Positions 32,201 to 44,400 of a DNA stretch of 64,000 nt are shown in pieces. How positions within the stretch are numbered: position 1 is the stretch's first letter; every line of letters begins with the position of its first letter. The DNA is from Trissonchulus latispiculum (Eukaryota > Nematoda > Enoplea > Enoplida > Ironidae). A program made the position numbers and the translations under genes. The stretch is from contig JASAND010027904.1 of the NCBI GenBank assembly GCA_030248195.1, positions 21,439 through 85,438 of the forward strand, given 5' to 3'. Below the pieces are notes generated by a model. It worked only from the letters and a program-made list of their open reading frames with translations. It did no database searches and was not told the origin of the DNA.

Positions 32201-35200
32201 ATATCTGTTTTTAGCCCAAATCCAGGTTTTTGAGAATTTTTAGCGTTTTTTCATGCAAAATACGGAAACACCTCCATTTCTGGCTCTTTTTTCAATTTTT
32301 CGGCACGCTGTGAATTTCTATCATGCAACCAAGCGACAACCTTGGATTCAGAAATATTTTCAGGGAAATTCTTTAAAAATATTTTGGAATTTTTGTCAAA
32401 AACTTGCTAATTTTTCATTACTTTGTCTGAAATGTACGTATAGCGCGGCGGGAAAAAACCCAATCCGATATGCTGGAAAAAAACCCATCGCCAGTGTGAG
32501 TCACCCATATGAGCTAGATCGGATTTTAATAGCCTATCTTAAAGAGCGTCCAAAACTACCCTAGAGGGTGTATTATTGTAGTTCCCCCTGCCTCTGAGCA
32601 AATTTTTTGGGACTTTGAAAATTTTGGAATTTTTGGTCCCAACATGGGGGTCAGGCAGGGTCAACTTTGGGGGGTCACCCTGAACTACTGGAAAGACATA
32701 GCCCAAAACGGATTACAGTTTCACAGAGGATATGTCTCGAACTTCACGATGGTGTATGCAATTTGGCTCTAATACCTGTGGTGCGACCTGGGGGTGACCT
32801 AGACTCGGCGGGAAAAAAAACCCATGTGCGGGAAAAAACCCAAATTTCAAAATGAATTTTTTTATAACCATTTGTGGCAAAGGAATAATTCATGCATTTC
32901 TTAGCTCAGTAGAGCCTCCTGATTAATTTGGTATAGATTTTACCTAGGTTCGACCTTCTATGTGAGGTCCAGGTGGCCAAAATTTGAGATGGTGCCATTT
33001 CAAGCCAAATTTTCAAATTTCGCCAAAAACCGCTAATTTTTCACTAAAATAGGTCGGGTTTGGCTTTAAATGCAATAAAAACACGTTTTCTATGTGATAG
33101 GATGCTTAAACTGCAGAAATTAAGCAAATTTCAAAAATTTCCAAAATTTGCCTATGTTTACGTGTTAAACATACGAAATTTTGAAAAGTCCATTTTACAT
33201 GATTTTTTGCAAAAATATTGATATTTTATGATTCAGATGTACTAAAAATGACCCGCTCTTTCGAATGGTATAGTCAAAACCGTTCTGGAATGCTTGCAGC
33301 AAAAAATTCGGCTGGGTTTTTTTTCCCGCCCATGGGTTTTTTCCCCGCATTGGGTTTTTTTCCCATCGGTTTGGTCAAAAATTTCTCACCAACCGTAAGT
33401 GATAGAGAGACGTTTTATGGCTCATTTTGAAGCTCTTCGCAAGGCCTCATGGTAGTTATCGTTAGATTTTCGATCTGTCGCTTAATAAAAAAGTTACAGC
33501 CAAAATTCGAAAATTTTGGTTTTCAGTTCCCGCCGCGCTATATAGGGCACAGGGTATTTTTTACAGGGTCGGGGGGCGCCCCCCCCAAATTGACGGTTAC
33601 GGTTGGTAAGAAATTTTTGACCAAACCGATTGGAAAAACCCAATGCGGGAAAACTCAGCCGAAATTTTTGCTGGAAGCATGCCAGAACAGTTTTGACTAT
33701 TATTTGAAAGAGCGGGTCATTTTTAGTACGTATATACATCTGCATCAAAAAATAACAATATATTGCAAAAATTCATGTCAAATTGACTTGAAAATTTTGT
33801 GTGTTTAACACGTATTATATATATATATATATATATATGTATTATAAACATAGGCAAATTTTGGAAATTTTTGAAATTTGCTTAATTTCTGCAGTTTAAG
33901 CATTCTATCACATAGAAAACGTTTTTTATTGCATTTAAAGCCAAGCCCGACCTATCTTAGTAAAAAAATTGGCGATTTTTGACGAAATTGGAAAATTTGG
34001 CTTGACATGGCACCATGTCAGATTTTGACCACCTGGGCCACACATAGAAGGTTGAAGTTAGGTAAAATCTATATATACCAAATCGATCAGGAGGTTCTAT
34101 TGAGCTAAGAAATGCATGAATTTTTCCTTGCTGCTAATGGTTAGAAAAAAAATTGCATTTTGAAATTTGGGTTTTCCCCCACGGGTTTTTACCCCACGGG
34201 TTTTCCCGCCGAGTCTAAGTCATCCCAGTTCGCACCACAGGCACTAGAGCCAAATTGCATAGACCACCGTGAAGTTAGAGACATGTCCTTTGTGAAACTA
34301 ATCCGTTTTGGGCTAGGTCTTTCCAGTAGGGTGATGACTTTTCGCAAAGTTGACCCTGTGTGACCCCCATGTTGGCACCTAAATTTTCAAAGTCCCAAAA
34401 CATTTGCTGAGAGGCAGCGGAGCGGGATCTACAAAATGCACCCTCTAGGGTAGTTTTGGACGCTTTTTAAGATAGGCTATTAAAATCCGATCCAGCTCAT
34501 ACAGGTGACTCACACTGGCGTTAGGTTTTTTCCCGCCGCGCTATACTCGGATATCCGGATATTTTTCTCAAATAGGATATTATCCGGATATACAAATTAT
34601 CCCAATATCCAGTGCCCTTCACTAATACGTACGCATGTTTTCGGAGTTTGCTGGGGTTGTTACTGGATTGAGTGGTAGGGCTCCGTGTTTCTTATTTGCT
34701 TAAAAAAGTGCGCACTTTTATTCTGAAATGACCAAAACATTTTGGGCTTGTGTGCACTTCTTTCACGAAACAGAAAAAAAATTACTGAAATTAATCACAT
34801 AAATTGCTCACATAAATTGCTCATTGGTCTGAATTTTTCAAAAATTTCTTAATTTTTACTGGAGGACCCCCAGACCCATTGACAAAGTTACCTACTACCG
34901 TATAAGAAACGTATTCATGTCTTTAATTTTAAACCGAATATTAGCTAACATTGCTAGCGTTGCAAACTCAAGTTTGTTAAGTACGTTTACATCTGTCGCC
35001 CATGGACTGTCACACTGGCTTATTTTTACTGGGGTGCCCTTTATTCGGCGATCTCCCCCCATGAAATGCCCTCCATAAATTCGGACCTCCCCAATAACCC
35101 GAAAAATTGCCAAATTTTACCATTTTCAAAAATTTTTCAAAAGCCACTTAAAATTAGTCATTTTTTAGCGATTTTTACACATTTTACACACGAAAAACCC

Positions 35201-38200
35201 GCAAAAATTCGTAAATTTTTCCAAAATATGCCTCCCCCATTCTGGGTGAACCCCCCATAAATTTTGGCCTAAAAATAAGTCAGTCACCGGAAAAAACTAC
35301 TTCGCTAAACGTACAGAGTACAGATTAGCTTCAATACGAATAAAAGTTTGAAAGCTTAGTCAGCTTTTTTGTTATTTTTAAAGAATTTCGTAGGTTCTGG
35401 GCTACCTCATGTTGCATTTTTTGTTAATTTATTCACCCATTCAGGACATCCAGTTTTTAGTATCTTTTGTGTAAGACGCAACCTTTCGCTCTGAACGTTA
35501 TGCAATATTGCTAATATACGTACGTACAAAACCGCAATTTTAAGCTAAAATATAGCATTTTGGGCTATTCGCAATCTTTTCAACAAATTGCGCAAAGAAA
35601 TTGGGCAGTGCGCAGAAGAGCACAAAAGTTTCCGAGCAAAACAAAAACATAGTCAGACTGCGGCACCCCCACTGTTTGTCTTCCCTTACTCAATAAGAGG
35701 TGTTCAGAAAGTGCCAGATTTTCAAATTTCTGGTCCAATTTTCAAAAGGTGTCCGGCTTCATTCAACAGTGGTTTAAATAATTTCTATTATCAAGTCTTT
35801 CTGCAATCTAGCTTTCAAAGAAGATAGATCTCTCCAGAAAAGTCTTCGACATTTTCTTTTTTACTGTGCAAATTTCCTTTATTTGAAATTTAAATACCTA
35901 CCGTATAGTTTTTCAAATCGGATAAAGCTCACCACTTTGAGAGATTTCGCGAGTTTGTTAGCCTTTTACCTGAAATCAAGATTTATATAATCTGTTTTTG
36001 TGCTAGCTCAGATGACAACAATAACAACTTATCGTGATAGAAATTAAACTGAACAAATGTACATATGCGTAATAATTGTTCAATTTAGTTTAACACGTCA
36101 TGCAACACAATGTAATTGGCGCTTTGTTGTAATCTTCGGTTGATGGGGCCCGGGAGGGGGCGGGTATTGGGGAGTAGGGGAGAGGCAGCTAACCTTCTTC
36201 CAGTCCAGAGATAACCCTTAAAGAGACCCTCTTCCTCATCCAGACAGTATGTTGAGTTTTTTTAGAGCATTTCAGGCGAGGTCAGAAGCTGAAATCACTT
36301 CTTTTGTCCCCCCCCCCCCTCCATCTAAAAATTCTGTTACATCTTAATATTAACTGATTGCAGCTCCTGTCTTGCGCTTATACGAGAACCCTTTCGAAAT
36401 AAGGGCTAAAGCATGTCTGTAGTAAGTTTAGGGATTTTTGCTTGGTACGCACGCTTGTGTTACCGTTCTTTGATGTTTTAGGTCATGAAACTTCTTCAAA
36501 AGAGTCACACCGTTCAAGACGCGAAGCTATTTTGCATGTCCAGGATCACAGAATTGTTGGAGGCCAAGTCCCGTCGTCTTTGTCAGGACAACAAAAATTT
36601 AGGTGCTTGTTTTGCTTAGTTATCTGCATTGGTATTGGGTTTACAGTTAAGGAATCATGAATTCTCATCCGCTGTTTTATATTTTGCGTTGGCCTAATAG
36701 TGGTTCAAGAACCTAGAATAAAAAAGGGAAAGCTAACCCCGCAGAATTCTCCTACCCTTGTCAAAGTCTAGGGTGCCGGTGCTCATCCCCGGTTGTACAG
36801 CCCTTGAGCCAAATCCTAGAATACGATACTAAAATGTGTTTTCTACAGCGTGTTTTCTAGATAAGGTTATTACTGGACTAAAGCATCTTTCCTAAATAGA
36901 ACTTGCTAAGATAGACAATTTACCACAACAATCCGCAGAAGCGGAAAAACTTTTAATAAATGTGCGTTTGTTTGAGCTAAAAATAAACTTTATGGAGGGC
37001 TACTTGTGTAAAAAAATTCTACCTTCACCGAGGTCGCTCGAGTTTTTTTAAAAGTCGGTTTTAGCTGTTGTAGTAATCGTTTCTGTGTGGCAACACCAAA
37101 TCTTTTCGAACTTTACAAATATGCACAATGTCTACATAAATCGGTAGTTTTTTCAGCTCTAAACTTTTCTTCTTGGCACAAACGTCAATTTTCTAGCAGT
37201 TTCAAGTTATCGGTCAAAAGCCGTATCTTCATGATTTTTTCAATTTCAGTGTTTTTGTCTCACAGAAATGATTACTACAAATGTTCGAAACCGTATTTCG
37301 ACAAAAGCTCTTTGACAAGTTTCAGATACTGTATTCAGCCACAAAATGAGCTATAGAACGTTAGAACGGTTTTGATTTGTGTTGCCAGAAGCGAAAAATC
37401 TAAAGTTCCAATTTTGGGCCGTTTTCAACAGGAATTGGAAATATTGAATGACTGTATCTTTTTCTATTCCTGGACGAAATTGCCTCAAATTTCAATGGAT
37501 TGTGTAGAGCCCTAGGGAGTGTCAATGGGCACAATTTGAGCTAAATCGGTGAGGGTAGAATTTTTGATCCAAGTAGCCGCCCCCCCCCCAAGAAAAAACT
37601 ACGTACATGAAGGTTTGCCCTATAAGTTATTATTTGTGCTGATTATTATTAGTGGAATGGAATGACATGAACAACCGCCCAACAGTACACAAATATTTCC
37701 ACACATATACGTAGATAGGCATACGATGACAAAATCAGTATACAAGATTAGAGTTCAGTTAGTTCTAGTGATTGAATGATTAATTACGTATGTATATATA
37801 TTTTTAGAAGCGATTCTGTCTCAAAATGCTGCTGACGCTTCCAAAGGCGGGGACGGTCGATCGGACACTCCAACGAGCCTGAGTGGAGCCAAGTCGGGTG
37901 CGCCCACCTCCACTGCTCGTCCTTTTCCTAATAAAATGCACTTAAATCAGTCCTTTCGTAAGCACCCTCATTATCTATCTGTCTATAGTACTGTCTTCAC
38001 ATTTTATCTCTGTATGATTTATAGGAAAATGCATTTTCCTAACCGAACAGCAACAAACTATTAACGTATTATTTCTATTTGTCCACTGCTATCTTCAGTT
38101 TGTTTCATTCATTCAATTCTTCTCTGTTGCCGTTCGAACACTGGACACTTCTGCTTATAATTGACACGAATCACTGTACAACTGTTTGTCTATTCATGCT

Positions 38201-41200
38201 GTGTTGGATCAGTATATATTTTTGTAGTCAAGTACGTACTACGAATGCGACGCCTCTATAAATAGGAGCTGTATATACGTATTGATGAGCGTTTTTGGTT
38301 TGCTAAAACTTTGCAGACTGGACTGTTTAGTTTTTTTCTGCCAAATTTGTTTTAAAACAGTCAAGATTTCTATGTATGTCAGCTACCGGATGACATCCCT
38401 GGGACCAACGTTATCAAGCATCTCAACCCGGGTTGGCATGGGGGTTGAAATCTTCGACCCAATGTTATCAAAACAGGGCTGAATAAACCCGGGTTGAAAA
38501 AACAGGGTTGGGTTTAAAATCTGGGTTGAGTTAGAATCGAATTAACGCTGGCAAGGCAACGATAGGTCCACCACTGAATGTTTTGATAACACTGGGTTGA
38601 ACACCGTGGTTTAGCCAACGCCAACCCGCTTTTGATAACAGCGGCCCCAGGAAGGTCTGGTCTAGTTAGACGCCTTGAACTCGCCCCCCTGGGTGGGGCT
38701 CAGGTAAGTGTTACCAAACTCACATATTCATAATAATCACTACGTGCATGACTATTTTCCTATTTGCATGTGCATACGTACCTACATCCATAAAGTATCT
38801 GCTTTTTTAGAATTATCTGATCTTATGGTGGCTAAGCGGCAGTGTGCCTTGAATCCCGGCTCTGCTGCTAGTGGTACTGGAGGTGGCTCCGGACTAGCAT
38901 CTACCCCGACAAGTGATGGTCGTCTGAAGCGACCGCGACGGCAAAATAAACTTCTTCAGGCAAGCTTTCTTCTAAAATTCTTAAGTAGGACTGTTAGATT
39001 CAGCTGCAGAATCTTTCTTTTTGTATGTGAAAAACAATATTAACCTGCGAAAAACTCAGTTCGTAATATTCTGATGATTATTTTTATCTTTCGATGAATT
39101 TTTCTTGTCCACCCTAAAACTAGAAGAAATTAATTTTTATGATTTATGCGTTGAGCTCATGTGTAGTGTGCCGAAGTGCATTTGTGGATAAATATCATAA
39201 GTGTTTAATATTAAGCAAAGGTATTTTGTAACTCAATTCTAAACGTTGAATATTTAGCATTAGCCACGCAAATTTAAACGCCACAGAGTTTGTAGTACTG
39301 CAACTTATACTAAAAACTAGACTGCCGGTTCTGCAGAATGATTGGGCATTGCTGAGACACATGCAGATCAGATTGTTGTATTTTGTCAGCTGTAGAATTC
39401 AATCAAAGAAGGTGAGATCAGAACGCTAAACTATACTACAACTAAATCAGACCAATGAAAGTCAGTATTTTCGCGTATTTTCTGCGATTTACAATCTTCA
39501 ACCATTATGTTTTTCATTTTTTATTTATTCAGTTTTTTTAATTTTAGGACTTTTTGGATGATAATGAAATTGCTGAGATTGTTTCGGCCACTTCGGGCGT
39601 CGGCAGTGTGCCGACTTCTGGCAGCGGCTCTAAACGAGACCGTAACAATAGCAGTTGTAATAGCAACACTGGCCCCGCCGTAAATGGGGGTGGTTCTGCC
39701 CAGGCAATTGCGGACTCTGCCACTGCTCCGAAACGAAAGGGAGTGGGCTCGGCAGGCGAGTCAGGGGGCTGCTCTGCCCCTGGTGGAGGCTCCAGTACCC
39801 CGGCGGCGGGAACTGGGGGTGGTGGAACGGGCAGAGGCAGGCCGGCGGCTGGGACCAGTAAAAAGAGAAAACTGGCGGGGGCTGGTAAGGCGATGACTCC
39901 GGTCCCAGTAGAGCCGCCTATTGATCCAGACGAGCCTACCTATTGTCTTTGTGATCAGGTACATATGCTGCTTATTTTAGTACTTCCGCTTTTTGGATCA
40001 TATAACGATTTAGGTGGTGATTCCTTTTGGAGACATCAACTTTGAACCATTATTACTCATTCATTATTTGGAGTTAAGAAGCTACTTTTATATCAAAATA
40101 TAGCTTAACAATAACATGTTCTCTTTTTAATGAATAAAATGAAACCAATTTTGGTTTTCGAAAATATTTTTAACGGATTTTTGAAGAAGTGAAATTTTTA
40201 GATTTTTTGCATGTTGAAGTAAATTTTGTTGTGAGACATCGGTTATATCATCTGATATCTCTATAAAATAGCTGGGGTCCCTTTTTTATTTATTGTGAAA
40301 TCGCACTTCGTTATAGAGAAATGAGCTGAAATGTAAGTGCAACCATTTTGCCTACTTTTCGCAACTTTGGCAAGCGACTACTTCAGCTATAAAGCAGCAA
40401 TCGGGGCAACTAAAAAGGGTCCAGGGGTATTTTTGTGTAGAACACATGTGGTAAGTGGCAGCTGTCTAGGTCGCATAGCAAATTGTCCACAATCGCTGGA
40501 AAAAATTTGGTGCTGTTTTTGAAGAAAATTACATTTTGTATGATAGCAGCGTACGGGATTGCAGTTGGAAGATGACAATGCATGCGATAATTAGCCCCTG
40601 TGAGATATTAAATTCGACACCCTTAGTTTACTTTTACTGCTTGTATAGCTTAAGTAGTCATGCATTATTTGATTTCTGCAAAATAGACAACTTTTGGACG
40701 CCGAAATTAGAAAGTTGGCTATATCTCACGATAGATAAAAGGTAGAAAGTTGTTTCAAAAAGCAAAAATGTAGAGTACAACGAGATCTTTCGAATGAACT
40801 TAGTTATAACTGTGAGACTGCTGTCAAACAATCAAAAACTGGCAGAAACCATCCTGAACGCTAATGTTGAAGTATTGAAACGGGATTGCGCAGATGGTGT
40901 TAGAACGCAAGACGAACTTATTTTGGAAAGTTTCATCAATTTTTTTCTTGATTTAAGCCGACAACCAACAATACGTGCCCAAAAGGAATCACCACCTTAA
41001 AAGATTTGCCTCAATATTGTAGCATTGTCCTTGTGTTTGCAAAAATTCATTTGAGTTTTGATTAAATATTTGACCATAGAAGTCAATTAGTTTTGAGTTG
41101 GTCATTTTATGTGAATTACCCAATACGTCACGTCTTTAAACAGTAAAATTTTGCTGTCTTGCTTTAAAATTTGACAATACTTACAGTACAAGTGTTCGTT

Positions 41201-41440
41201 ACTTACTGAAGCAAGTAGCTTATTTGAATTAACAATTTATATTCTTTCAGGTTTGGCTCATTTTATGGCTATTTTTAGGTTTCGTTTGGAGAAATGATAG
41301 CCTGTGATAATGAAGAATGTGCAATCGAATGGTTTCATATTGCTTGTATTGGACTGACCAAACCCCCTCGAGGGAAATGGTTCTGTCCCAATTGTAGAAA
41401 ATCCACAACTGATAGAGCCAGTGGAAAGAAAGACAAATGA
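29205..41440 (+). CDS. ING: ING-family PHD-finger protein (ING1/2-like), 7 exons, 446 aa
   Basis: Exons: 29205-29349, 31793-31995, 36482-36602, 37808-37957, 38811-38959, 39548-39958, 41279-41440; all phases agree and the stop is TGA 41438-41440. Residues about 14-48 ([20 protein letters not shown]) and 117-156 form the ING N-terminal helical region. Residues 157-385 are a low-complexity Ser/Gly/Ala-rich hinge with basic patches ([17 protein letters not shown]). Residues 388-432 are a complete PHD finger: C389, C391, C402, C407, H413, C416, C429, C432, with the aromatic pair Y388/W411 that reads H3K4me3 in known ING proteins. The family tethers histone acetyltransferase or deacetylase complexes to active promoters. 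The PHD is closest to ING1/2; the hinge gives no further clue. Exon 2 adds an insert with a VKQE sumoylation-type motif (K94). Intron 5 uses a GC donor (CAG|GCAAGC). The start could also be the second Met, 10 codons on. Confidence 0.93.
29357..29935 (-). repeat. Foldback arm and tip hairpin in ING intron 1
   Basis: A perfect 9-bp stem AGGGGTCGC / GCGACCCCT (29365-29386, loop GGCA) begins 15 bp after the exon 1 donor. The arm to the right matches in inverted form the arm at 12501-12980 (for example GAAGTTTCAGCCCCGTATCA) and then meets satellite S5. Confidence 0.7.
29940..30395 (-). repeat. Satellite S5, copy 3 (ING intron 1)
   Basis: Units spaced about 163 bp (TTCTGGTGCC at about 30132 and 30295) with CCACTTTGCCGTCTGGAGGG. 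Directly followed by S4. Confidence 0.85.
30396..31140 (-). repeat. Satellite S4, array 3 (ING intron 1)
   Basis: About five units with GGCTGTAGAGTGCTGTGGT, more diverged than array 2, with alternating unit types. Confidence 0.88.
31141..31700. repeat. Two G-rich element copies in tandem (ING intron 1)
   Basis: Two related segments each open with TGCAATTTTTTATGGG-like sequence and carry CTATCGATGGGGGCTCACCC; the first has the GGCGAAGCCGG core hairpin. A related piece is in POLDIP2 intron 8 (57640-57870). Confidence 0.55.
32439..34545. mobile_element. Head-to-head pair of 1.1 kb TIR elements (ING intron 2)
   Basis: The left copy spans 32439-33547 and is bounded by TATAGCGCGGCGGGAA and TTCCCGCCGCGCTATA. 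The right copy is inverted (about 33590-34545) and ends in the same terminus; its inner end is lost. Both carry a repeated GCGGGAAAAAACCCA motif in clusters (left copy near 32450, 32473, 32806, 32828, 33315, 33334, 33352). Together they form an inverted repeat with arms near 950 bp. No transposase. Superfamily unknown; no clear target duplication. Confidence 0.85.
34546..34625. mobile_element. Fragment of the GGATATCC hAT-type MITE
   Basis: GGATATCCGGATATTTTTCTC and a degraded CAGTGCCCTTCACTA terminus match the element at 16175-16583. Left end missing, cut by the neighbouring inverted repeat. Confidence 0.7.
35015..35283. mobile_element. C-rich GE-like MITE (ING intron 2)
   Basis: Inverted termini CTGGCTTATTTTTAC and TAAAAATAAGTCAG, flanked by TCACA/TCACC (4 of 5 match). 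Same layout as the GE family: C-tract blocks near both ends and an AT-rich core. Confidence 0.65.
35284..36481. other. Rest of ING intron 2
   Basis: AT-rich intronic DNA ending in the acceptor TTTGATGTTTTAG. A G-run (36146-36185) and a C-run (36309-36320) are present. No element boundary identified. Confidence 0.5.
36998..37578. mobile_element. TIR element (581 bp) in ING intron 3
   Basis: Ends GGCTACTTGTGTAAAAAAAT and ATTTTTGATCCAAGTAGCC are inverted copies over about 33 bp, continuing into TTCTACC..TCACCGA. No clear duplication. Non-coding interior. Confidence 0.75.
38398..38651. mobile_element. MITE with CCTGGG termini (ING intron 4)
   Basis: CCTGGGACCAACGTTATCAA at the left and TTGATAACAGCGGCCCCAGG at the right form an imperfect inverted repeat. 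Inside are several GGGTTGAAA-type repeats in both orientations. About 254 bp. Confidence 0.7.
40013..40996. mobile_element. TTAA-1 element, copy 1 (ING intron 6)
   Basis: Termini GGTGGTGATTCCTTTTGG and CCAAAAGGAATCACCACC (17-18 bp), next to TTTA on the left and TTAA on the right. The body matches copy 2 at 54119-55382 along its length. No transposase frame. TTAA targeting suggests piggyBac or Kolobok-like mobilisation. Confidence 0.85.
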
Positions 41441-44400
41441 AATGAATTTTTATTTACTATTTAATTGATTATTTATTGATTTTAAATTAATTCTGTAACC
41501 GATGATATTTAAATTATTTTGCCCTGCTTCCGTGGAGGCAGGGGTGTCATCCATGATGATGATTATAGTCGTGGAAGGGTGAAAGAGAGGCGGGGGCGGG
41601 CATTCTGCAAGGACTTAGCCTTGTTCCATTTCCAGCCGGATACTTGGATTTTATACTGGGGGGGTGGGGGCAGGGTATTTTTAGGGGCCTTTCGGAAGAG
41701 GGGGTCCAGTGGGAGGGGAAAGATTTTTAAAAGCGCCAAAAAATCAGTATTTTTGCCGTGTTTTGTAAAAACTTGGGCACCCACACAATCTCAGGAGGAA
41801 GAGAGCAAAAATCCCGCTATGAGAAGATAATTCGCCCCACCCCCTGTAAAAATACCCTGAGAGAGGGATGTCTCCCCTTACTTTTGGGGTCCCTCACTCG
41901 TGCCCTTTCTCAATCACTAAAAGCTAGTCTCCGTAAAAGTAAAAAATTTAGGCTATTTGTCGCCATAAAACTTTAAGTTCCCCGTAACCTCCTCGCTTTG
42001 CCCATTTGTTTTGCTCAGAAACTCCGCACAAGTTAGTCGGGTATGTCCAACTACCTTTTCTTACAATGGTAACTCTTTATCAACTAGTTAAGGATAGGTA
42101 GATGGGTTGGCCTTGTTGGTCACTTCCTTTTGGATCATTTGATCTGGCTAAGACTTAGCGTCCGCTAAGCATTACACCTGCCGAGGCGGACCCCCATATT
42201 GCCTACGGGCAGAGTGGCCGAGAACAGACAGACAGACAGACAGACTAGAGTTGAGAGAAAGGCTATAGGTGTGAACCAGAATTGCCACCCGTACGTGAGT
42301 TTCCTAAGTTATGTCGGTTCAGATGAGCTGCGTGTGGACCAGTTTTTGCATTATTTATTACAAGTTTGGTTTAAGCTCAGCTGTTGTTGAGCAGTTGTGA
42401 ACTCTGGACGAAGAATTGAAAAGCACCTGGCAATCGTAGGGATGCATAATTTATGCTACTTTTTGTAGACTGTTGAAAATTATTTGTTCACTTCTGAAGA
42501 CGTTGTTTGAAATAGTTATAATCTTACTACAATTTACGTAAATTCTCGTGACATGTAACTATGTAAGCGTTTAACCAGAAAAATGAAGACCTCATACTCT
42601 GTATCTTTGTAAAGAAAGTGAAACTATTTTGTAAATCTTTCTGTAAATAGTGATGTGCAAGCTATCTTAGTAAAATTTGCGAGTGTTGTGCATTTTGCTT
42701 GATCTGCTTTTTGTTGCCATTGTTAAAGTTAGTATCTTATTTTTCAAGAATTGTTTGATTGATAATATTAATAAAGTTGGATGGCACTATGCCTTGCCTA
42801 CCTGTCGGATCGTTTTATCCACAAAAGGGCTGACTAAGCTGACCGATTTGGCTTATATTTTTCTGACTCTGGAATGAAGTTTTCCCTAACAATTGGGGTG
42901 CCTAATCCGCCGCGATGTGTAATTATTCGATAAGGGGATGCCACACTGGGCCAAAAGATATAGTTATTCAATTGGGCTGATTCGTACGAAAGCGCTCTAC
43001 AGGCGAAGGAAGTTTATCTTATGCCAAAATTTGAAAAGACGAAATTGGAGCTGTGCCCGCAGTTGAAGTAGACTGTCAGACTGTGTTGAAATTGTAAGTT
43101 TCAGGAATGATTCCGAGTTGGTATCGTTCGGATATTTTGGCTAATAAGAGAATTAGAGAAAGCTATAGTAGATGCAGGAGCAAAATTTATTTATTCTACG
43201 AAGAGTGAACTTTTGTGTATGAGTAAAGATGACAGCGACGACAACGAATTCATGTGCGTAAAAGTGTTGCAGTTGATAGTTTTGGTTTTTATAGTTTTTA
43301 ATTTCTTTTTTACTCGCGTTTTGCTTACAATATACATATATATTTTGTTTTTAACAAATTATTTCGAGGTTTTCTACAAGCCGTTTCTTTGTGAGTGGAA
43401 ATTAAAAACTTAAATGTACAGCTGAAGTTGCGTGGGTGAAGCTTCACCTAATCAACTCAAAATTAATAAAATTAAAAATTGAGCCAATTTTAACGCAACT
43501 ACTCATTGGTATTCATTCATAGTTAGAGAATTAAGTTGGCTTATTTATACTCAAAAACTACTCGACGGATTCCGAAGATTTTGAGCAGAATCGAAATTAG
43601 CCCTTCTGCGGAGGGACGGTTTTCTTGGTTTGGGCCAAAACGTACCGAGTAGCAAGAAAACTCAATGCGAAGTTGCGAAATTTCGTGTTACCGTGCATTT
43701 GGCCGATTTTCTCGAACGTTAAGACCTGCTGAGCCAAATTTAAAAAACGTCCCTCGGCCCATATGTCCTTCATATTGTGGGACAATAACTTTTGGCCGAT
43801 TCTTCAGTTTTGAGAAATCGATGATCAAAAATTTTTGGTCTGTATTCATCCTGTTAGATGTCAGCATGTCAGAAAATTTCTGCTATTTTTTTGCTAATTT
43901 TGCCAGTTTCGTAAGCTCATGTAAATGTACAGATAATAAGCTTTAAAACGATGTATAAAGCTCTTTCCGACTCCCAAAACTACGAAAGTTATACAGCGTT
44001 TTAAAAAAAGCACTGCACAAAAGGATACCACCACCACCGTGCTTGTTAGTTCAGTAGTGCTGTGTTTATTCAAAGCACTACATGCGAATACCTCAAACCT
44101 GTGGGCGAAACTTTTAAATTTTGCAAAAATTACATAAATGTTAGCGTTTAAAAAGATTGATCTAACAACATAAACTATGCCATTGACTAAATAGATAAAT
44201 CTGACAAAAACTAATTGTCCAAATTAGTACTTTATTTGAAAGTCTATTCGGAAATTTATCTGAAGGGAAGTGAATGAATGAGTGAACAAATATATATAAC
44301 TGTGGATTGTTAAGTAACTTAAGTATAGATAATTCTTAGACAACACTAAAGATCAAATGTAAGACATGTTGTGCTAAAGGGGGGTCTGGGGTCGAGGCCC

